Origin: an uncultured Bacteroidia bacterium | GTDB taxonomy: Bacteria > Bacteroidota > Bacteroidia > Bacteroidales > F082 | NCBI GenBank assembly: GCA_902801465.1 | Contig: CADCIH010000005.1 | Coordinates: forward strand, 84,576-148,575 | DNA: 64,000 bases | Reading direction: 5' to 3' | In this document: one piece after another, positions 35,868 through 43,806 of the stretch | How positions within the stretch are numbered: position 1 is the stretch's first letter | How the letters are laid out: each line of letters opens with the position of its first letter | The notes under the pieces: generated by a model | What the model was told of the DNA's origin: nothing | The model's database searches: none | The model's input: the letters and a program-made list of their open reading frames with translations, nothing else | Position numbers and translations under genes: made by a program

Positions 35868-36106
35868 AATCAAAGAAAAACAAGCGATCGCGGAGAAGCT
35901 ACCAGTATCATGCGGTCACCTTCAAACTCTCGCAGGGACAGTACCGTTCGCTGAGAAACTATTGTAAAGCCCGCAAGACTACGCCCATCAAGCTGATCAA
36001 GCGGTGTATCTCTCGGTTTATCAGTAACTATGAGTACGAGATTCCACCCGAGTTGTATGTCACCGAAAACCAGTTGGCGCTCTTTGAGGATGATCTTGGT
36101 GGCTGA
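35864..36106 (+). CDS. Small basic protein of unknown function
   Basis: An 80-residue protein whose ATG overlaps the glmM stop. The N-terminal half is very basic (KSKKNKRSRRSYQY, RSLRNYCKARKTTPIKLIKR), the C-terminal part acidic (FEDDLGG). The pattern AVTFKLSQGQYRSLRNYCKARKTTP could be a ribbon-helix-helix or other nucleic-acid-binding fold; this is inferred from composition only. Confidence 0.65.
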   Translation: MKSKKNKRSRRSYQYHAVTFKLSQGQYRSLRNYCKARKTTPIKLIKRCISRFISNYEYEIPPELYVTENQLALFEDDLGG

Positions 36107-36152
36107 TAATCAGCTTGTTGCTCTTTATTTTTAAAAAAAAGTAAAAAAATGG

Positions 36153-36182
36153 TTGCGGATACGAGTAAAAGACGTATCTTTG
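36153..36182 (+). promoter_or_regulatory. Promoter for the tRNA genes
   Basis: TTG (36153-36155), a 19-base spacer and TATCTTTG (36175-36182), a full match to the Bacteroidota -33/-7 consensus, 20 bases before tRNA-Ser. Confidence 0.75.
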
Positions 36183-36201
36183 CACTCGCAATTCGCACCA
36201 C

Positions 36202-36290
36202 GGAGAGGTGGGTGAGTGGCTGAAACCAACAGTTTGCTAAACTGTCGTATCCCGCAAGGGGTACCGGGGGTTCGAATCCCCCCTTCTCCG
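36202..36290 (+). tRNA. tRNA-Ser (anticodon GCT)
   Basis: An 89-base cloverleaf with a long variable arm. Acceptor GGAGAGG pairs with CTTCTCC, the anticodon loop reads TTGCTAA between CAGTT/AACTG, and the T-arm is GGGGGTTCGAATCCCCC. The CCA end is not encoded. The anticodon GCT reads AGC/AGT serine codons. Confidence 0.97.
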
Positions 36291-36298
36291 CAGAAAGA

Positions 36299-36327
36299 AA
36301 AAAGACGATGTTCATCGTCTTTTTTTT
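36299..36327 (+). terminator. Terminator-like hairpin between the two tRNAs
   Basis: Nine-base stem AAGACGATG (36302-36310) / CATCGTCTT (36313-36321), loop TT, then a T run. It may end or attenuate transcription after tRNA-Ser. Confidence 0.75.
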
Positions 36328-36401
36328 CGGGGTATGGCGCAGTTGGCTAGCGCACCTGCTTTGGGAGCAGGGGGTCGAAGGTTCAAGTCCTTTTGCCCCG
36401 A
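36328..36401 (+). tRNA. tRNA-Pro (anticodon TGG)
   Basis: A 74-base cloverleaf: acceptor CGGGGTA/TGCCCCG, D-arm GCGCAGTTGGCTAGCGC, anticodon stem CCTGC/GCAGG with loop TTTGGGA, T-loop GTTCAAGTC. The CCA end is not encoded. Confidence 0.97.
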
Positions 36402-36411
36402 CGGTTGAGCA

Positions 36412-37320
36412 TCAAGGAGTTACAATAGGTTGTGACTCCTTTTTTGGTTCTACATGAACCACTACATGGGTTTCCTCTCCATATTGTTTTCGGAGCAAGT
36501 CCTCCACTTCCGAGGCCTTGTCATGGGCTTCTCTCAAACTGATCTCCCCATCCATCAAGATATGCATTTCGATGGCATAGTGGTTTCCGATCCTTCGTGT
36601 GCGAAGGTCGTGTGGCTCGGTTACGCCGGGTACCGATGCGGCCAATTGTAGAATCTTCTCCTCTACCTCTTCGGGCAGCGACTGTTCCATCAGGTCGCCG
36701 ATACCGTCCTTAAGCAGGTCGAACGACACCTTGACCAAGAAGGCACCCACCACCACCGAGGCGATTGGGTCGAGGATGGTCCATCGCTCCCCGAAATAGA
36801 TGGCGCCTCCGATTCCAATGGCGGTGCCAACGGACGAGAGGGCGTCGCTGCGATGATGCCATGCGTTGGCCTCAACCGCCTTCGAGTTCAGTTTCTTCGC
36901 CATGACGATGGAATAGCGATAGACGGCCTCTTTGAGCACAATCGAAACGATTGCCGCCCAAAAAGCCAATTTCCCGGGTGCCTCCAACACCTCTCCATGG
37001 GCCCATGAGGCAATCTTCATAGCTCCTTTCACGATCACCCCGATGGCCACCGCCATCAGCGCAAATCCAATCACCGTCATGGCTAAGGTCTCGTATTTGC
37101 CGTGGCCGTAGTCGTGCGACTTGTCCTGGGGCTTACTGCTTATCTTGACAAAAACCAGTACGATGATGTCGGTGATAAAATCTGAAAACGAATGGATGGC
37201 ATCCGCTATCATGGCCGAACTGTGTCCGATGACGCCGGCCAAGAACTTGAATATCAGTAGAATCACATTGACAAATCCACCAAAGACGGTTACCTTGTAT
37301 ATTTCTTTTTCCCTACTCAT
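36412..37320 (-). CDS. Cation diffusion facilitator (CDF) metal transporter
   Basis: A 302-residue protein with six membrane segments. Metal-site residues appear in the HSFSDFITD segment (His-x-x-x-Asp type, membrane segment 2) and in NAWHHRSDALSS (segment 5). The C-terminal cytosolic domain (VPGVTEPHDLRTRRIGNHYAIEMHILMD) is the ferredoxin-like regulatory fold. It exports Zn, Fe or Mn from the cytosol in exchange for protons. The H-x-x-x-D pair most often means zinc or iron. Confidence 0.94.
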   Translation of the reverse strand: MSREKEIYKVTVFGGFVNVILLIFKFLAGVIGHSSAMIADAIHSFSDFITDIIVLVFVKISSKPQDKSHDYGHGKYETLAMTVIGFALMAVAIGVIVKGAMKIASWAHGEVLEAPGKLAFWAAIVSIVLKEAVYRYSIVMAKKLNSKAVEANAWHHRSDALSSVGTAIGIGGAIYFGERWTILDPIASVVVGAFLVKVSFDLLKDGIGDLMEQSLPEEVEEKILQLAASVPGVTEPHDLRTRRIGNHYAIEMHILMDGEISLREAHDKASEVEDLLRKQYGEETHVVVHVEPKKESQPIVTP

Positions 37321-37362
37321 TAGCTATTTTCATTAAAAGGTGTCTTGTTTTACAATCCGAAA

Positions 37363-37370
37363 CAAAAATA
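37363..37370 (-). promoter_or_regulatory. TAnnTTTG promoter for the CDF transporter
   Basis: TATTTTTG on the minus strand, 43 bases before the start at 37320. Confidence 0.55.
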
Positions 37371-37387
37371 CAAAATTTTCGAAAGAA

Positions 37388-37451
37388 TGAAAAAAAGAGA
37401 ACGACGGCGTAAGGAGTGCCTCGAAAAAAGGGACTCAAGGTGCCGTCGTTC
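37388..37451 (-). terminator. Long hairpin with T-tract after the BspA-like gene
   Basis: A perfect 10-bp inverted repeat, GAACGACGGC (37399-37408) / GCCGTCGTTC (37442-37451), encloses a 33-base interior with further partial pairing (GGAGTGCC / GGGACTC). On the minus strand it is followed by a T-rich run. It fits a terminator for the gene ending at 37494, but the large interior leaves room for a small RNA. Confidence 0.65.
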
Positions 37452-37493
37452 AAAAACCCGCGATGTCCGCTCGCTAGGCCTGGAAATACACAA

Positions 37494-38303
37494 TTACTTA
37501 ACCATAATTTTCTTCACCTCATTACCAGCTTTCACAAAGTAAAAGCCTCTTGAAAGCCCTTGCAGATTAATGGTCTGCTTGTCGTCCACAAACAAGGTCT
37601 TGACGACACGCCCCATTTCGTCGGCAATAGTCACCATCCCATCGGCTTCAATGGTGAGAGATTCCGTAGCGGGATTGGGGTATATTTGCATAACGGCGGT
37701 TTCGGTCTCTCCAACGCCCACATGGCCGCAATCGTCATACAGTTGTATGCCTTGCCATTCCTCGGCAGCCTCGAAGGCTTCGATGCAGTTGCAGGGCACA
37801 ACGATCTGTACATGGTCGTTGATATCGGCAAATGCGTCATCCCAAAGGAAGAAAGGCTCGGTGGCGTGGATGTAAATGTAATCGAGCTCGTAACAATAAC
37901 TGAAGGCGTTGGAGTTGATTTGTCTAATCCCCGCCGGAATATCGATGGTATTCAAAAGAGGACAATCGGCAAACGAGTGGAAACCGATGTTCACGATGTT
38001 ATTGGGCAAGGTGACGCTAGTGAGGTTGATACAACCGTAGAAAGCCTCGCTGCCGATGTAGGTTACCCTAAACGACTGTCCATTGATTATTTCCGATTCT
38101 GGAATAACCACATCACCCGAGTATGTGTTTGGTTCGTCATTGTTGACAACAATCAGGATGGTCTCGCCACAACCCCCACCGGGAGCCTGTTGGGTTACTT
38201 TGCGGTAATAGATTCCGTTTACATAGTAATCGTAGGCTAAAGCGTTTTGGCAAAATATCAAGGTTGCCATGGTCAGAAGAGAAAAGATAAAAGTTCGTTT
38301 CAT
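37494..38303 (-). CDS. BspA-like leucine-rich repeat protein with T9SS sorting domain
   Basis: A 269-residue protein with signal peptide (cleavage near ALA), a short N-terminal beta region, about four LRR_5/BspA repeats (VTYIGSEAFYGCINLTSVTLP, NIGFHSFADCPLLNTIDIP, INSNAFSYCYELDYIYI), a capping motif IVVPCNCIEAFEAAEEW, and a T9SS type A domain (QIYPNPATESLTIEADG ... GFYFVKAGNEVKKIMV). It is secreted and surface-attached, probably for adhesion or glycan contact. The cap motif is shared with the larger protein at 55761. Confidence 0.9.
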   Translation of the reverse strand: MKRTFIFSLLTMATLIFCQNALAYDYYVNGIYYRKVTQQAPGGGCGETILIVVNNDEPNTYSGDVVIPESEIINGQSFRVTYIGSEAFYGCINLTSVTLPNNIVNIGFHSFADCPLLNTIDIPAGIRQINSNAFSYCYELDYIYIHATEPFFLWDDAFADINDHVQIVVPCNCIEAFEAAEEWQGIQLYDDCGHVGVGETETAVMQIYPNPATESLTIEADGMVTIADEMGRVVKTLFVDDKQTINLQGLSRGFYFVKAGNEVKKIMVK

Positions 38304-38466
38304 TTTTTGTATTTATTAATTGATAATATAACCCTATTAGTTGCAAAAAATGTAAATTCATAACAGACGCAAGAAAAAAATGTCCGAAAACTTGAAAAAA
38401 ACAAAAACTTTTGTTATTTTTCAGAAGTCCTTTGCAACTAAACTACCATAAAGACTATTTGAGAGA

Positions 38467-39000
38467 ATGGCTTCTTTCGAGACACACGGAGATAGCAGAA
38501 ACAACCTTGCGGCAACCCCTGCCGAATTCAACGCCTTGATACTTCGGCATAAGGCGATGATCTGGCATATCTGTTCCGACTATAGATTGGGGAATGTCTG
38601 GAGCCCGGAAGACTGTGTCCAAGAAGTGATAGCGAACCTCTGGCGAAGCATGAAGAGTTTTGAGGGACGCAGTTCGGAGAAGACATGGGTTTGGCGTGTC
38701 GCAACCAACACCATGCTGATGCTCCAACGGAAAGCCGTCAGAAGTCCACAAACGGAGTCCATCGAACTCGAAAGTGTTGATAAAAAGGACGAGTCTGTCA
38801 ACGACAGTCAACAACAACTGAAACAGCTTATAGATGCGCTACCCGAAAATAGCGGTATCGTCATCCGAGCTTTCCTCGACGGGTTCTCCTACAAGGAAAT
38901 CGCCCAGATGACCGGTGCCTCCGTGGGCGCTGTCGCCATGCGTATTGCGCGGCTTAAGCGGAAACTTAAATTAATGTACGAAAGGGAAAACAACTTATGA
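38467..39000 (+). CDS. ECF-type RNA polymerase sigma factor
   Basis: A 177-residue sigma-70 family protein with only regions 2 and 4. Region 2 is FNALILRHKAMIWHICSDYRL with PEDCVQEVIANLWRSMKSF and KTWVWRVATNTMLM; region 4 is LPENSGIVIRAFLDGFSYKEIAQMTGASVGAVAMRIARLKRKL. It is the first gene of a five-gene cluster and its stop overlaps the next start (ATGA), as is usual for a sigma/anti-sigma pair. No TAnnTTTG promoter lies directly upstream, which would fit autoregulation. Confidence 0.93.
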   Translation: MASFETHGDSRNNLAATPAEFNALILRHKAMIWHICSDYRLGNVWSPEDCVQEVIANLWRSMKSFEGRSSEKTWVWRVATNTMLMLQRKAVRSPQTESIELESVDKKDESVNDSQQQLKQLIDALPENSGIVIRAFLDGFSYKEIAQMTGASVGAVAMRIARLKRKLKLMYERENNL

Positions 39001-39404
39001 CTATGAAAAACGACATACACTCGTTGAACTCACGCTCTCAACGTGACGACTTCAATGCCCAATGGAAACGCCGCCAACAGTGGAAGGAACAAGCAGAGAT
39101 GTCCGTGCCCGACGATGACACCTTTATTAAATGGGCTGAAAAGGCACGGCAAAATGCCTCGGACGAAGAAATTAATATAACCACCTCCCCTATCCACCCG
39201 GACAGACGCTGGATACCCTACGTGGCAGCTGCCAGCGTCATCATCGGGATGAGCGTAATCGGACTGACTCGACAAGGTCAACACGAAAATTCGTTGCCTG
39301 TGGCCGAGGACATTACAGTGGAAGGCCAAACCATACACTTCATTTGCAACAATGGTTGTTCGGCCCAAGACATCATACTCTCAGCCTTCGAAGTCATTAA
39401 ATAA
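38997..39404 (+). CDS. Putative anti-sigma factor (single-pass membrane protein)
   Basis: A 135-residue protein. About 75 polar N-terminal residues (QRDDFNAQWKRRQQWKEQAEM, FIKWAEKARQ) would lie in the cytosol, one membrane segment (IPYVAAASVIIGMSVIGL) follows, and about 45 residues containing CNNGC would be periplasmic. No anti-sigma family motif is clear. The call rests on topology, size and translational coupling to the ECF factor. The CxxxC pair could be a redox sensor. Confidence 0.6.
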   Translation: MTMKNDIHSLNSRSQRDDFNAQWKRRQQWKEQAEMSVPDDDTFIKWAEKARQNASDEEINITTSPIHPDRRWIPYVAAASVIIGMSVIGLTRQGQHENSLPVAEDITVEGQTIHFICNNGCSAQDIILSAFEVIK

Positions 39405-39419
39405 CCAAACACTAAGACG

Positions 39420-40223
39420 ATGAAAAGCCCTGTTCCATATATTGCCATGCTCCTTGCCATTGGGCTTGCCGCCTGTAAGGAAAGGACTGCACTGCCAGAG
39501 ACCACTTCCTGTGAAAAAGCAGCGATGGAATTATACTGCAAGTACGCTGGCAACGCCAATCTTACCGTGGCCTATCTCGGCAACTTGTCAGTCAACGGAA
39601 AGTGCATCGATGCCTTGATGCTGCAAGCCGACAATGAATCTGAGTGGGAAGCGTTGAAACGGGATTTCGGCATGATGCCTTATGACAGCGCCGGATTTGA
39701 CTTTCCAAACGACGACAATTCTGTTATGGTGGGTGTCGGTTTTGAAACCGATTTTCTTGACGAGGCCATCCTCGACACTGTGACCGACATCAGCCAAATC
39801 CCTGAAGAAGAAATTGAACGATACACACTAATTGTGGCCGACAAGATCCGTGAAATCATGGAAAGCTTCCGGGCGCCCGACTCCTTGCTGCCCAACACCG
39901 CCATCATCATCGGTCAGGGTGAAATAGAATATGAAGCTACTGACCATACTTATGACGATTACATTTTGACCGTTTCACGTAACATAGTCATCGGGCTTAT
40001 AACCGAAAAAATCCAGGCTAAAAAGGCCCCAAGCCCCAATACGCAACGGCCGAAAGGACCTAATGATAACATCATGGACAACGCCCAAACACATGGTCAT
40101 ATCGGTTATATCACCGCTGCCGACAACGACAATTGGGCTTTATGGCTATTCTTCTATGACGACCAAGAGGAATGCAATACCATCATCACACATATCAGCG
40201 AGGACATGATCATTAATTATTAA
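39420..40223 (+). CDS. Lipoprotein of unknown function
   Basis: A 267-residue protein with a lipobox (GLAAC, Cys19). The mature protein is acidic and has no recognised domain; segments such as FETDFLDEAILDTVTDISQIPEEEIERYTLIVADKI look helical and may form a soluble fold at the membrane. It lies 15 bases after the putative anti-sigma gene and is probably in the same transcript. Confidence 0.65.
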   Translation: MKSPVPYIAMLLAIGLAACKERTALPETTSCEKAAMELYCKYAGNANLTVAYLGNLSVNGKCIDALMLQADNESEWEALKRDFGMMPYDSAGFDFPNDDNSVMVGVGFETDFLDEAILDTVTDISQIPEEEIERYTLIVADKIREIMESFRAPDSLLPNTAIIIGQGEIEYEATDHTYDDYILTVSRNIVIGLITEKIQAKKAPSPNTQRPKGPNDNIMDNAQTHGHIGYITAADNDNWALWLFFYDDQEECNTIITHISEDMIINY

Positions 40224-40253
40224 TCAAATAACTATTAATCAAATCTATTATCC

Positions 40254-41126
40254 ATGAAGAAAAATCTATTTTTCTTTTTGATGTGCACATTAGCCGTGAT
40301 CGGAATGGCACATGCACAAAACCGTGGCGAAATCCAATTGGATGCCATCGAAATGAACAACGTGGTGATTCCTCAGGACAGGATTCCTTCTGTGGGTTCC
40401 TGGTTCACCTATGTTGGCGACTATTCCTCACCAAGCATGATCGGCATCGGTATGCCTTTCAATTGGGGTTATATGCTTCCAGCGGAGTTGATGAGCGAGT
40501 ACCATGGTTGCGCACTGACCCAATTCGGTTTCCTGGATGCCGGTGAAGAGCAGTTTGCCACTACTTATACCATCAACATTTACGTTGGCGGCGATTCAGC
40601 TCCCGAAACCCTTGTCTCCAGCCAAGAGTTTGAAATCACGGGTTTGGCCAGCGATGTGGTTACTTTCACCCTTGAGACCCCGGTGGAAATCGATGGCAAA
40701 CAAAACATTTGGGTGACATTCTATCATGACGGGTCCATTCAATATCCCGCTCCTGCCGGTGCCGACACTGGCAACCCCAACAGCCGTTGGATTGGCATCG
40801 ACGGATATGGCTGGATGGATATGGCCTCCGCCAGCAGCGAGCCTTATAGCTGGCTGGCATGGGTTTATGTCGACGGATACGATTTGGTTGGCGAAAACAA
40901 CCAATCTGTCACAATGTACCCCAACCCAACTTCAGGTAAAGTGAATGTCGTCGCTTCCGACATCAAGCATATCACCGTGGTGAACACTCTCGGTCAACTG
41001 GTTTATGAAAACGACGCCGATGGAGATGTGGCCACAATCGACATGAGTCCTTATCAAGCCGGTGTTTATGTAGTACGAGTGACTACGGAAAATGGCGAAA
41101 TTGTAAAACTTGTTTCAAAAGAATAA
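40254..41126 (+). CDS. T9SS-secreted surface protein, unknown function
   Basis: A 290-residue protein with signal peptide (cleavage near AHAQ), a beta-rich jelly-roll-like body (SLLT-free, with FTYVGDYSSPSMIGIGMPF and YTINIYVGGDSAPETLVSSQEF) and a C-terminal T9SS type A sorting domain (MYPNPTSGKVNVVASD, NTLGQLVYEND, GVYVVRVTTENGEIVKLV). It belongs to the ECF cluster, 30 bases after the lipoprotein. Confidence 0.8.
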   Translation: MKKNLFFFLMCTLAVIGMAHAQNRGEIQLDAIEMNNVVIPQDRIPSVGSWFTYVGDYSSPSMIGIGMPFNWGYMLPAELMSEYHGCALTQFGFLDAGEEQFATTYTINIYVGGDSAPETLVSSQEFEITGLASDVVTFTLETPVEIDGKQNIWVTFYHDGSIQYPAPAGADTGNPNSRWIGIDGYGWMDMASASSEPYSWLAWVYVDGYDLVGENNQSVTMYPNPTSGKVNVVASDIKHITVVNTLGQLVYENDADGDVATIDMSPYQAGVYVVRVTTENGEIVKLVSKE

Positions 41127-41130
41127 AGCT

Positions 41131-41898
41131 ATGAAGAGACTCTCCATTCTTATTGTGTTCCTTCTCTTTGGCGCAGGCCTTCACGCCCAACAGACCAACT
41201 TAACTCAAGCCGTGGACTTCACTGTCACCGACTGCCACGGACAAACCTACAATCTCTTTGATATCCTTGACAGAGGCCAAGCTGTTTTCATTGACTTCTT
41301 TTTCTACTCCTGTGGCCAATGTCAGGTCATTTCACCCTATATCACGGGCTCATACACCCAAATGGGCTGCAACATGCATGATGTGTTTTACATCGAAATC
41401 TCTTACATGGACAGTGATGCCGCATGCCAGCAATGGGCCAATGAATATGGTGTTGAATTCCCCACGGTAGGAAAAGACGGTGGCGGCAACGAAGTATTCG
41501 ACCTTTATGGCATCACGGCCTGCCCTACCCTCGTCCTCATCATGCCTGACCGCAGCATCCCCATCCAAGGACTGCTGGATCTCTATCCTTTCTCAGCACA
41601 AGATGTGGTCAATGCCATGCAACGTTACGGCCTGCAGCCTCATGACTGCAACACTACAAGCGTAGATGAAAACAGCAATACATTGACTTTGTACCCCAAT
41701 CCCGCCAACGAAAGTGTGACCCTTCAAGGTGAAAACCTTGGCGTGGTAAGTATTTACAATGCCTTGGGTCAAAAGGTCGATACATTCATCACTGACGAGT
41801 CGCAGTTGGTTATCCCGACCGACAAATACCAAGACGGCATCTATTTCATCAAGACAAGCAACGGCAATACGCAACGCTTGGTGATTACGCACGAATAA
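41131..41898 (+). CDS. T9SS-secreted thioredoxin-like protein
   Basis: A 255-residue protein starting at ATG 41131. Signal peptide (cleavage near LHAQ), a TlpA/SCO1-like thioredoxin fold with the redox motif SCGQC in FIDFFFYSCGQCQVISPY and the cis-Pro strand ITACPTLVLI, then a T9SS type A domain (TLYPNPANESVTLQGENL ... GIYFIKTSNGNTQRLVIT). A surface-exported disulfide enzyme is unusual compared with the normal periplasmic ones. It is the last gene of the ECF cluster. Confidence 0.85.
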   Translation: MKRLSILIVFLLFGAGLHAQQTNLTQAVDFTVTDCHGQTYNLFDILDRGQAVFIDFFFYSCGQCQVISPYITGSYTQMGCNMHDVFYIEISYMDSDAACQQWANEYGVEFPTVGKDGGGNEVFDLYGITACPTLVLIMPDRSIPIQGLLDLYPFSAQDVVNAMQRYGLQPHDCNTTSVDENSNTLTLYPNPANESVTLQGENLGVVSIYNALGQKVDTFITDESQLVIPTDKYQDGIYFIKTSNGNTQRLVITHE

Positions 41899-41947
41899 GC
41901 TTTGTTGTTTTATTTTGAAAAATCCGCATTTCAGGCATAGTCTTGGA

Positions 41948-41976
41948 TTGCGGATTATTTCATTTTCGTACCTTTG
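41948..41976 (+). promoter_or_regulatory. Promoter for the permease-HMA gene
   Basis: TTG (41948-41950), 18-base spacer, TACCTTTG (41969-41976). It excludes the start codon at 41943 and supports ATG 42003. Confidence 0.7.
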
Positions 41977-42002
41977 CGTCCAATCTTAAAAGCATTGCAA
42001 CC

Positions 42003-43214
42003 ATGCGTGAGATTTGGGCTTTAGTCAATGAGATGTCGCCGTATCTGCTGCTGGGATTCGCTTTTGCGGGATTGCTGCACTCGTTTGTGCCAGCCAGCCT
42101 GTATCGGCGTTATCTTGGCAAAAACAGCTTCAGCAGCGTCATTTGGGCGGCACTTCTCGGGGTGCCGCTTCCCCTTTGCTCTTGCGGCGTGATCCCTACG
42201 GCCATGTCGCTGCGGAAAGAAGGTGCCTCGAAAGGTGCCACCACCTCGTTCCTGATTGCCACGCCACAAACGGGTGTCGATTCCATCTTGGCCACGGCTT
42301 CGCTGTTGGGCGTTCCCTTCGCCATCCTACGGCCTGTGGCGGCGCTTGTCACGGCTTTGTTTGGTGGTGGCGTAGTGACTATGGCCACGCGCAATGAGCC
42401 TAACGAAGCCGTACAAAAACAGGCTGAAGACAAGCCGAAACTCAGTTTTTGGCAGAAGTGTCTGGAGGCTTTGCGATATGGCTTCGTGGACATGATACAG
42501 GACATCGGCCGATGGCTCGTGCTGGGCTTGGTCATCGCGGGACTGATCACGGTTTTCGTGCCCGACGATTTTTTCCTGCGTTTTGCCGACACACCCATCC
42601 TGAGCATGCTGGTGATGTTGGCTATCTCTATCCCGATGTATGTGTGCGCCACGGGTTCCATCCCGATTGCCGTCGCGCTGATGCTCAAAGGCATCACGCC
42701 TGGTGCGGCACTCGTCCTGCTGATGGCAGGGCCTGCCTCCAACATGGCTTCTATCCTAGTCATCCGTAAGGTACTGGGACGGAAGACGCTGTGGCTTTAT
42801 CTGCTGTCGATCACCTTGGGTGCCTTTGCCTTTGGCTTGGGTGTGGATTATCTGCTGCCTCGTGAGTGGTTCACCTCTCATCTAGTGCTTACCCACGCCT
42901 GCTGCCATACCACGCCAGCCTTGTTCAACGTGATTTGCAGCATCGTGTTGGGCTGTCTGCTTGTTTATGCACTGATAATGAGATTTGTACCAAAGAAAAA
43001 AGATAAGACTATGGAAACAAGAGTGTTCAAAGTGGACGGCATGATGTGCAACCACTGCCGTGCCAATGTGGAAAAGACCCTGCAAGGCTTGCAGGGCATC
43101 GATGAAGTGACTGTCGACCTCGCTGCTGGCACCGCCACCGTCAAAGGCGACATCACCGATGAGGCCGTCATCAAGGCCATCACTGACATCGGCTATGAGG
43201 CGAAACGGCAATAG
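42003..43214 (+). CDS. SO_0444-type metal efflux permease fused to an HMA domain
   Basis: A 403-residue protein. About eight membrane segments carry the permease signature PLPLCSCGVIPTAMSL and IPMYVCATGSIPIAVALM (Cys pairs in the membrane), and residues 337-403 are a heavy-metal-associated domain with MMCNHCRANVEKTL. It probably exports copper, zinc or another soft metal, with the HMA domain delivering the ion. The joint is an A-rich linker (KKKDKT), and an in-frame ATG at 43011 could start a separate 67-residue CopZ-like chaperone. Confidence 0.88.
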   Translation: MREIWALVNEMSPYLLLGFAFAGLLHSFVPASLYRRYLGKNSFSSVIWAALLGVPLPLCSCGVIPTAMSLRKEGASKGATTSFLIATPQTGVDSILATASLLGVPFAILRPVAALVTALFGGGVVTMATRNEPNEAVQKQAEDKPKLSFWQKCLEALRYGFVDMIQDIGRWLVLGLVIAGLITVFVPDDFFLRFADTPILSMLVMLAISIPMYVCATGSIPIAVALMLKGITPGAALVLLMAGPASNMASILVIRKVLGRKTLWLYLLSITLGAFAFGLGVDYLLPREWFTSHLVLTHACCHTTPALFNVICSIVLGCLLVYALIMRFVPKKKDKTMETRVFKVDGMMCNHCRANVEKTLQGLQGIDEVTVDLAAGTATVKGDITDEAVIKAITDIGYEAKRQ

Positions 43215-43223
43215 GCTGACACC

Positions 43224-43469
43224 ATGGCAAGCAACCCCGACTTCGTTCAATACATCGCCGACCAATGCGCAGGTGCGGGCGAGATTACGGTGAAAAAGAT
43301 GTTTGGCGACTACGGCATCTATTGCGACGGCGTCATCTTCGGCCTTGTTTGCGACAACCGTTTCTACCTGAAACCAACCGAGGCAGGCCGTTCGCTATTG
43401 CGCAGCGTCGAAATGCGTCCCCCATACGCGTTCACTTTGGAAGACTTTGCCACCGACACAGACGAATAG
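43224..43469 (+). CDS. TfoX N-terminal domain protein, truncated
   Basis: An 81-residue protein. Residues 1-68 match the TfoX_N/Sxy domain (VKKMFGDYGIYCDGVIFGLVCDNRFYLKPTEAG, ending MRPPY). Family members continue for about 35 more residues; here homology stops at base 43427 and the last 13 residues (AFTLEDFATDTDE) are the antisense of a methyltransferase remnant. The gene has probably lost its 3' end by deletion and may be non-functional. Confidence 0.75.
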   Translation: MASNPDFVQYIADQCAGAGEITVKKMFGDYGIYCDGVIFGLVCDNRFYLKPTEAGRSLLRSVEMRPPYAFTLEDFATDTDE

Positions 43470-43618
43470 TCGATGCCCTGCACCACGCCTTTCGGGGCGC
43501 GTTGCAACAGCCGAGCGATGTTAGCTCCACCGCCGCCGTTCATCCCGTTCACCATCATTTTGCCGAAGAAGCCTTCGGGCTTGCGCGTATTGCTGAAAAT
43601 CTTGCTAAGTAATCCCAT
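43427..43618 (-). pseudogene. Remnant of a SAM-dependent methyltransferase
   Basis: From ATG 43618 the minus strand reads MGLLSKIFSNTRKPEGFFGK and MMVNGMNGG, then GGANIARLLQRAPKGVV and QGIDYSSVSVAKSSKVNA. This matches the start and the SAM-binding motif of a class I methyltransferase seen in anaerobes, but the roughly 40 residues that should separate MNGG from the glycine loop are missing, and everything after KVNA is replaced by the TfoX gene at 43427. Two deletions are therefore visible. Confidence 0.6.
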
Positions 43619-43746
43619 AATAATTGTGTTTGATTTAGCTGCAAAAAACCGACGCTTTGCCCTATCACTACAATCCCAAGAAATAGTGGTTTTTTCGATG
43701 ACAAATCATCATTGGCTTGTCAAACAAAATCCTTCGAATTTGATGT

Positions 43747-43806
43747 TTTTTTTACTTTTGCTGTAACAAAATTCGCTCTTCTCCGTATTACTGAAAAAGT
43801 AACCTG
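43747..43806 (+). promoter_or_regulatory. Duplicated promoter module, copy A
   Basis: 60 bases, 52 identical to copy B at 45750. Contains TACTTTTG (43753-43760), GTAAC (43763-43767), a 16-base spacer and CGTATTA (43784-43790), and ends at the base before ATG 43807. The GTAAC/CGTATTA pair looks like an ECF sigma promoter placed just downstream of a housekeeping -7 box. Confidence 0.7.

Noticed and set aside
36028-36315. 95-codon minus-strand frame over tRNA-Ser
   Set aside because: It is the antisense of the end of a small gene and of a certain tRNA.
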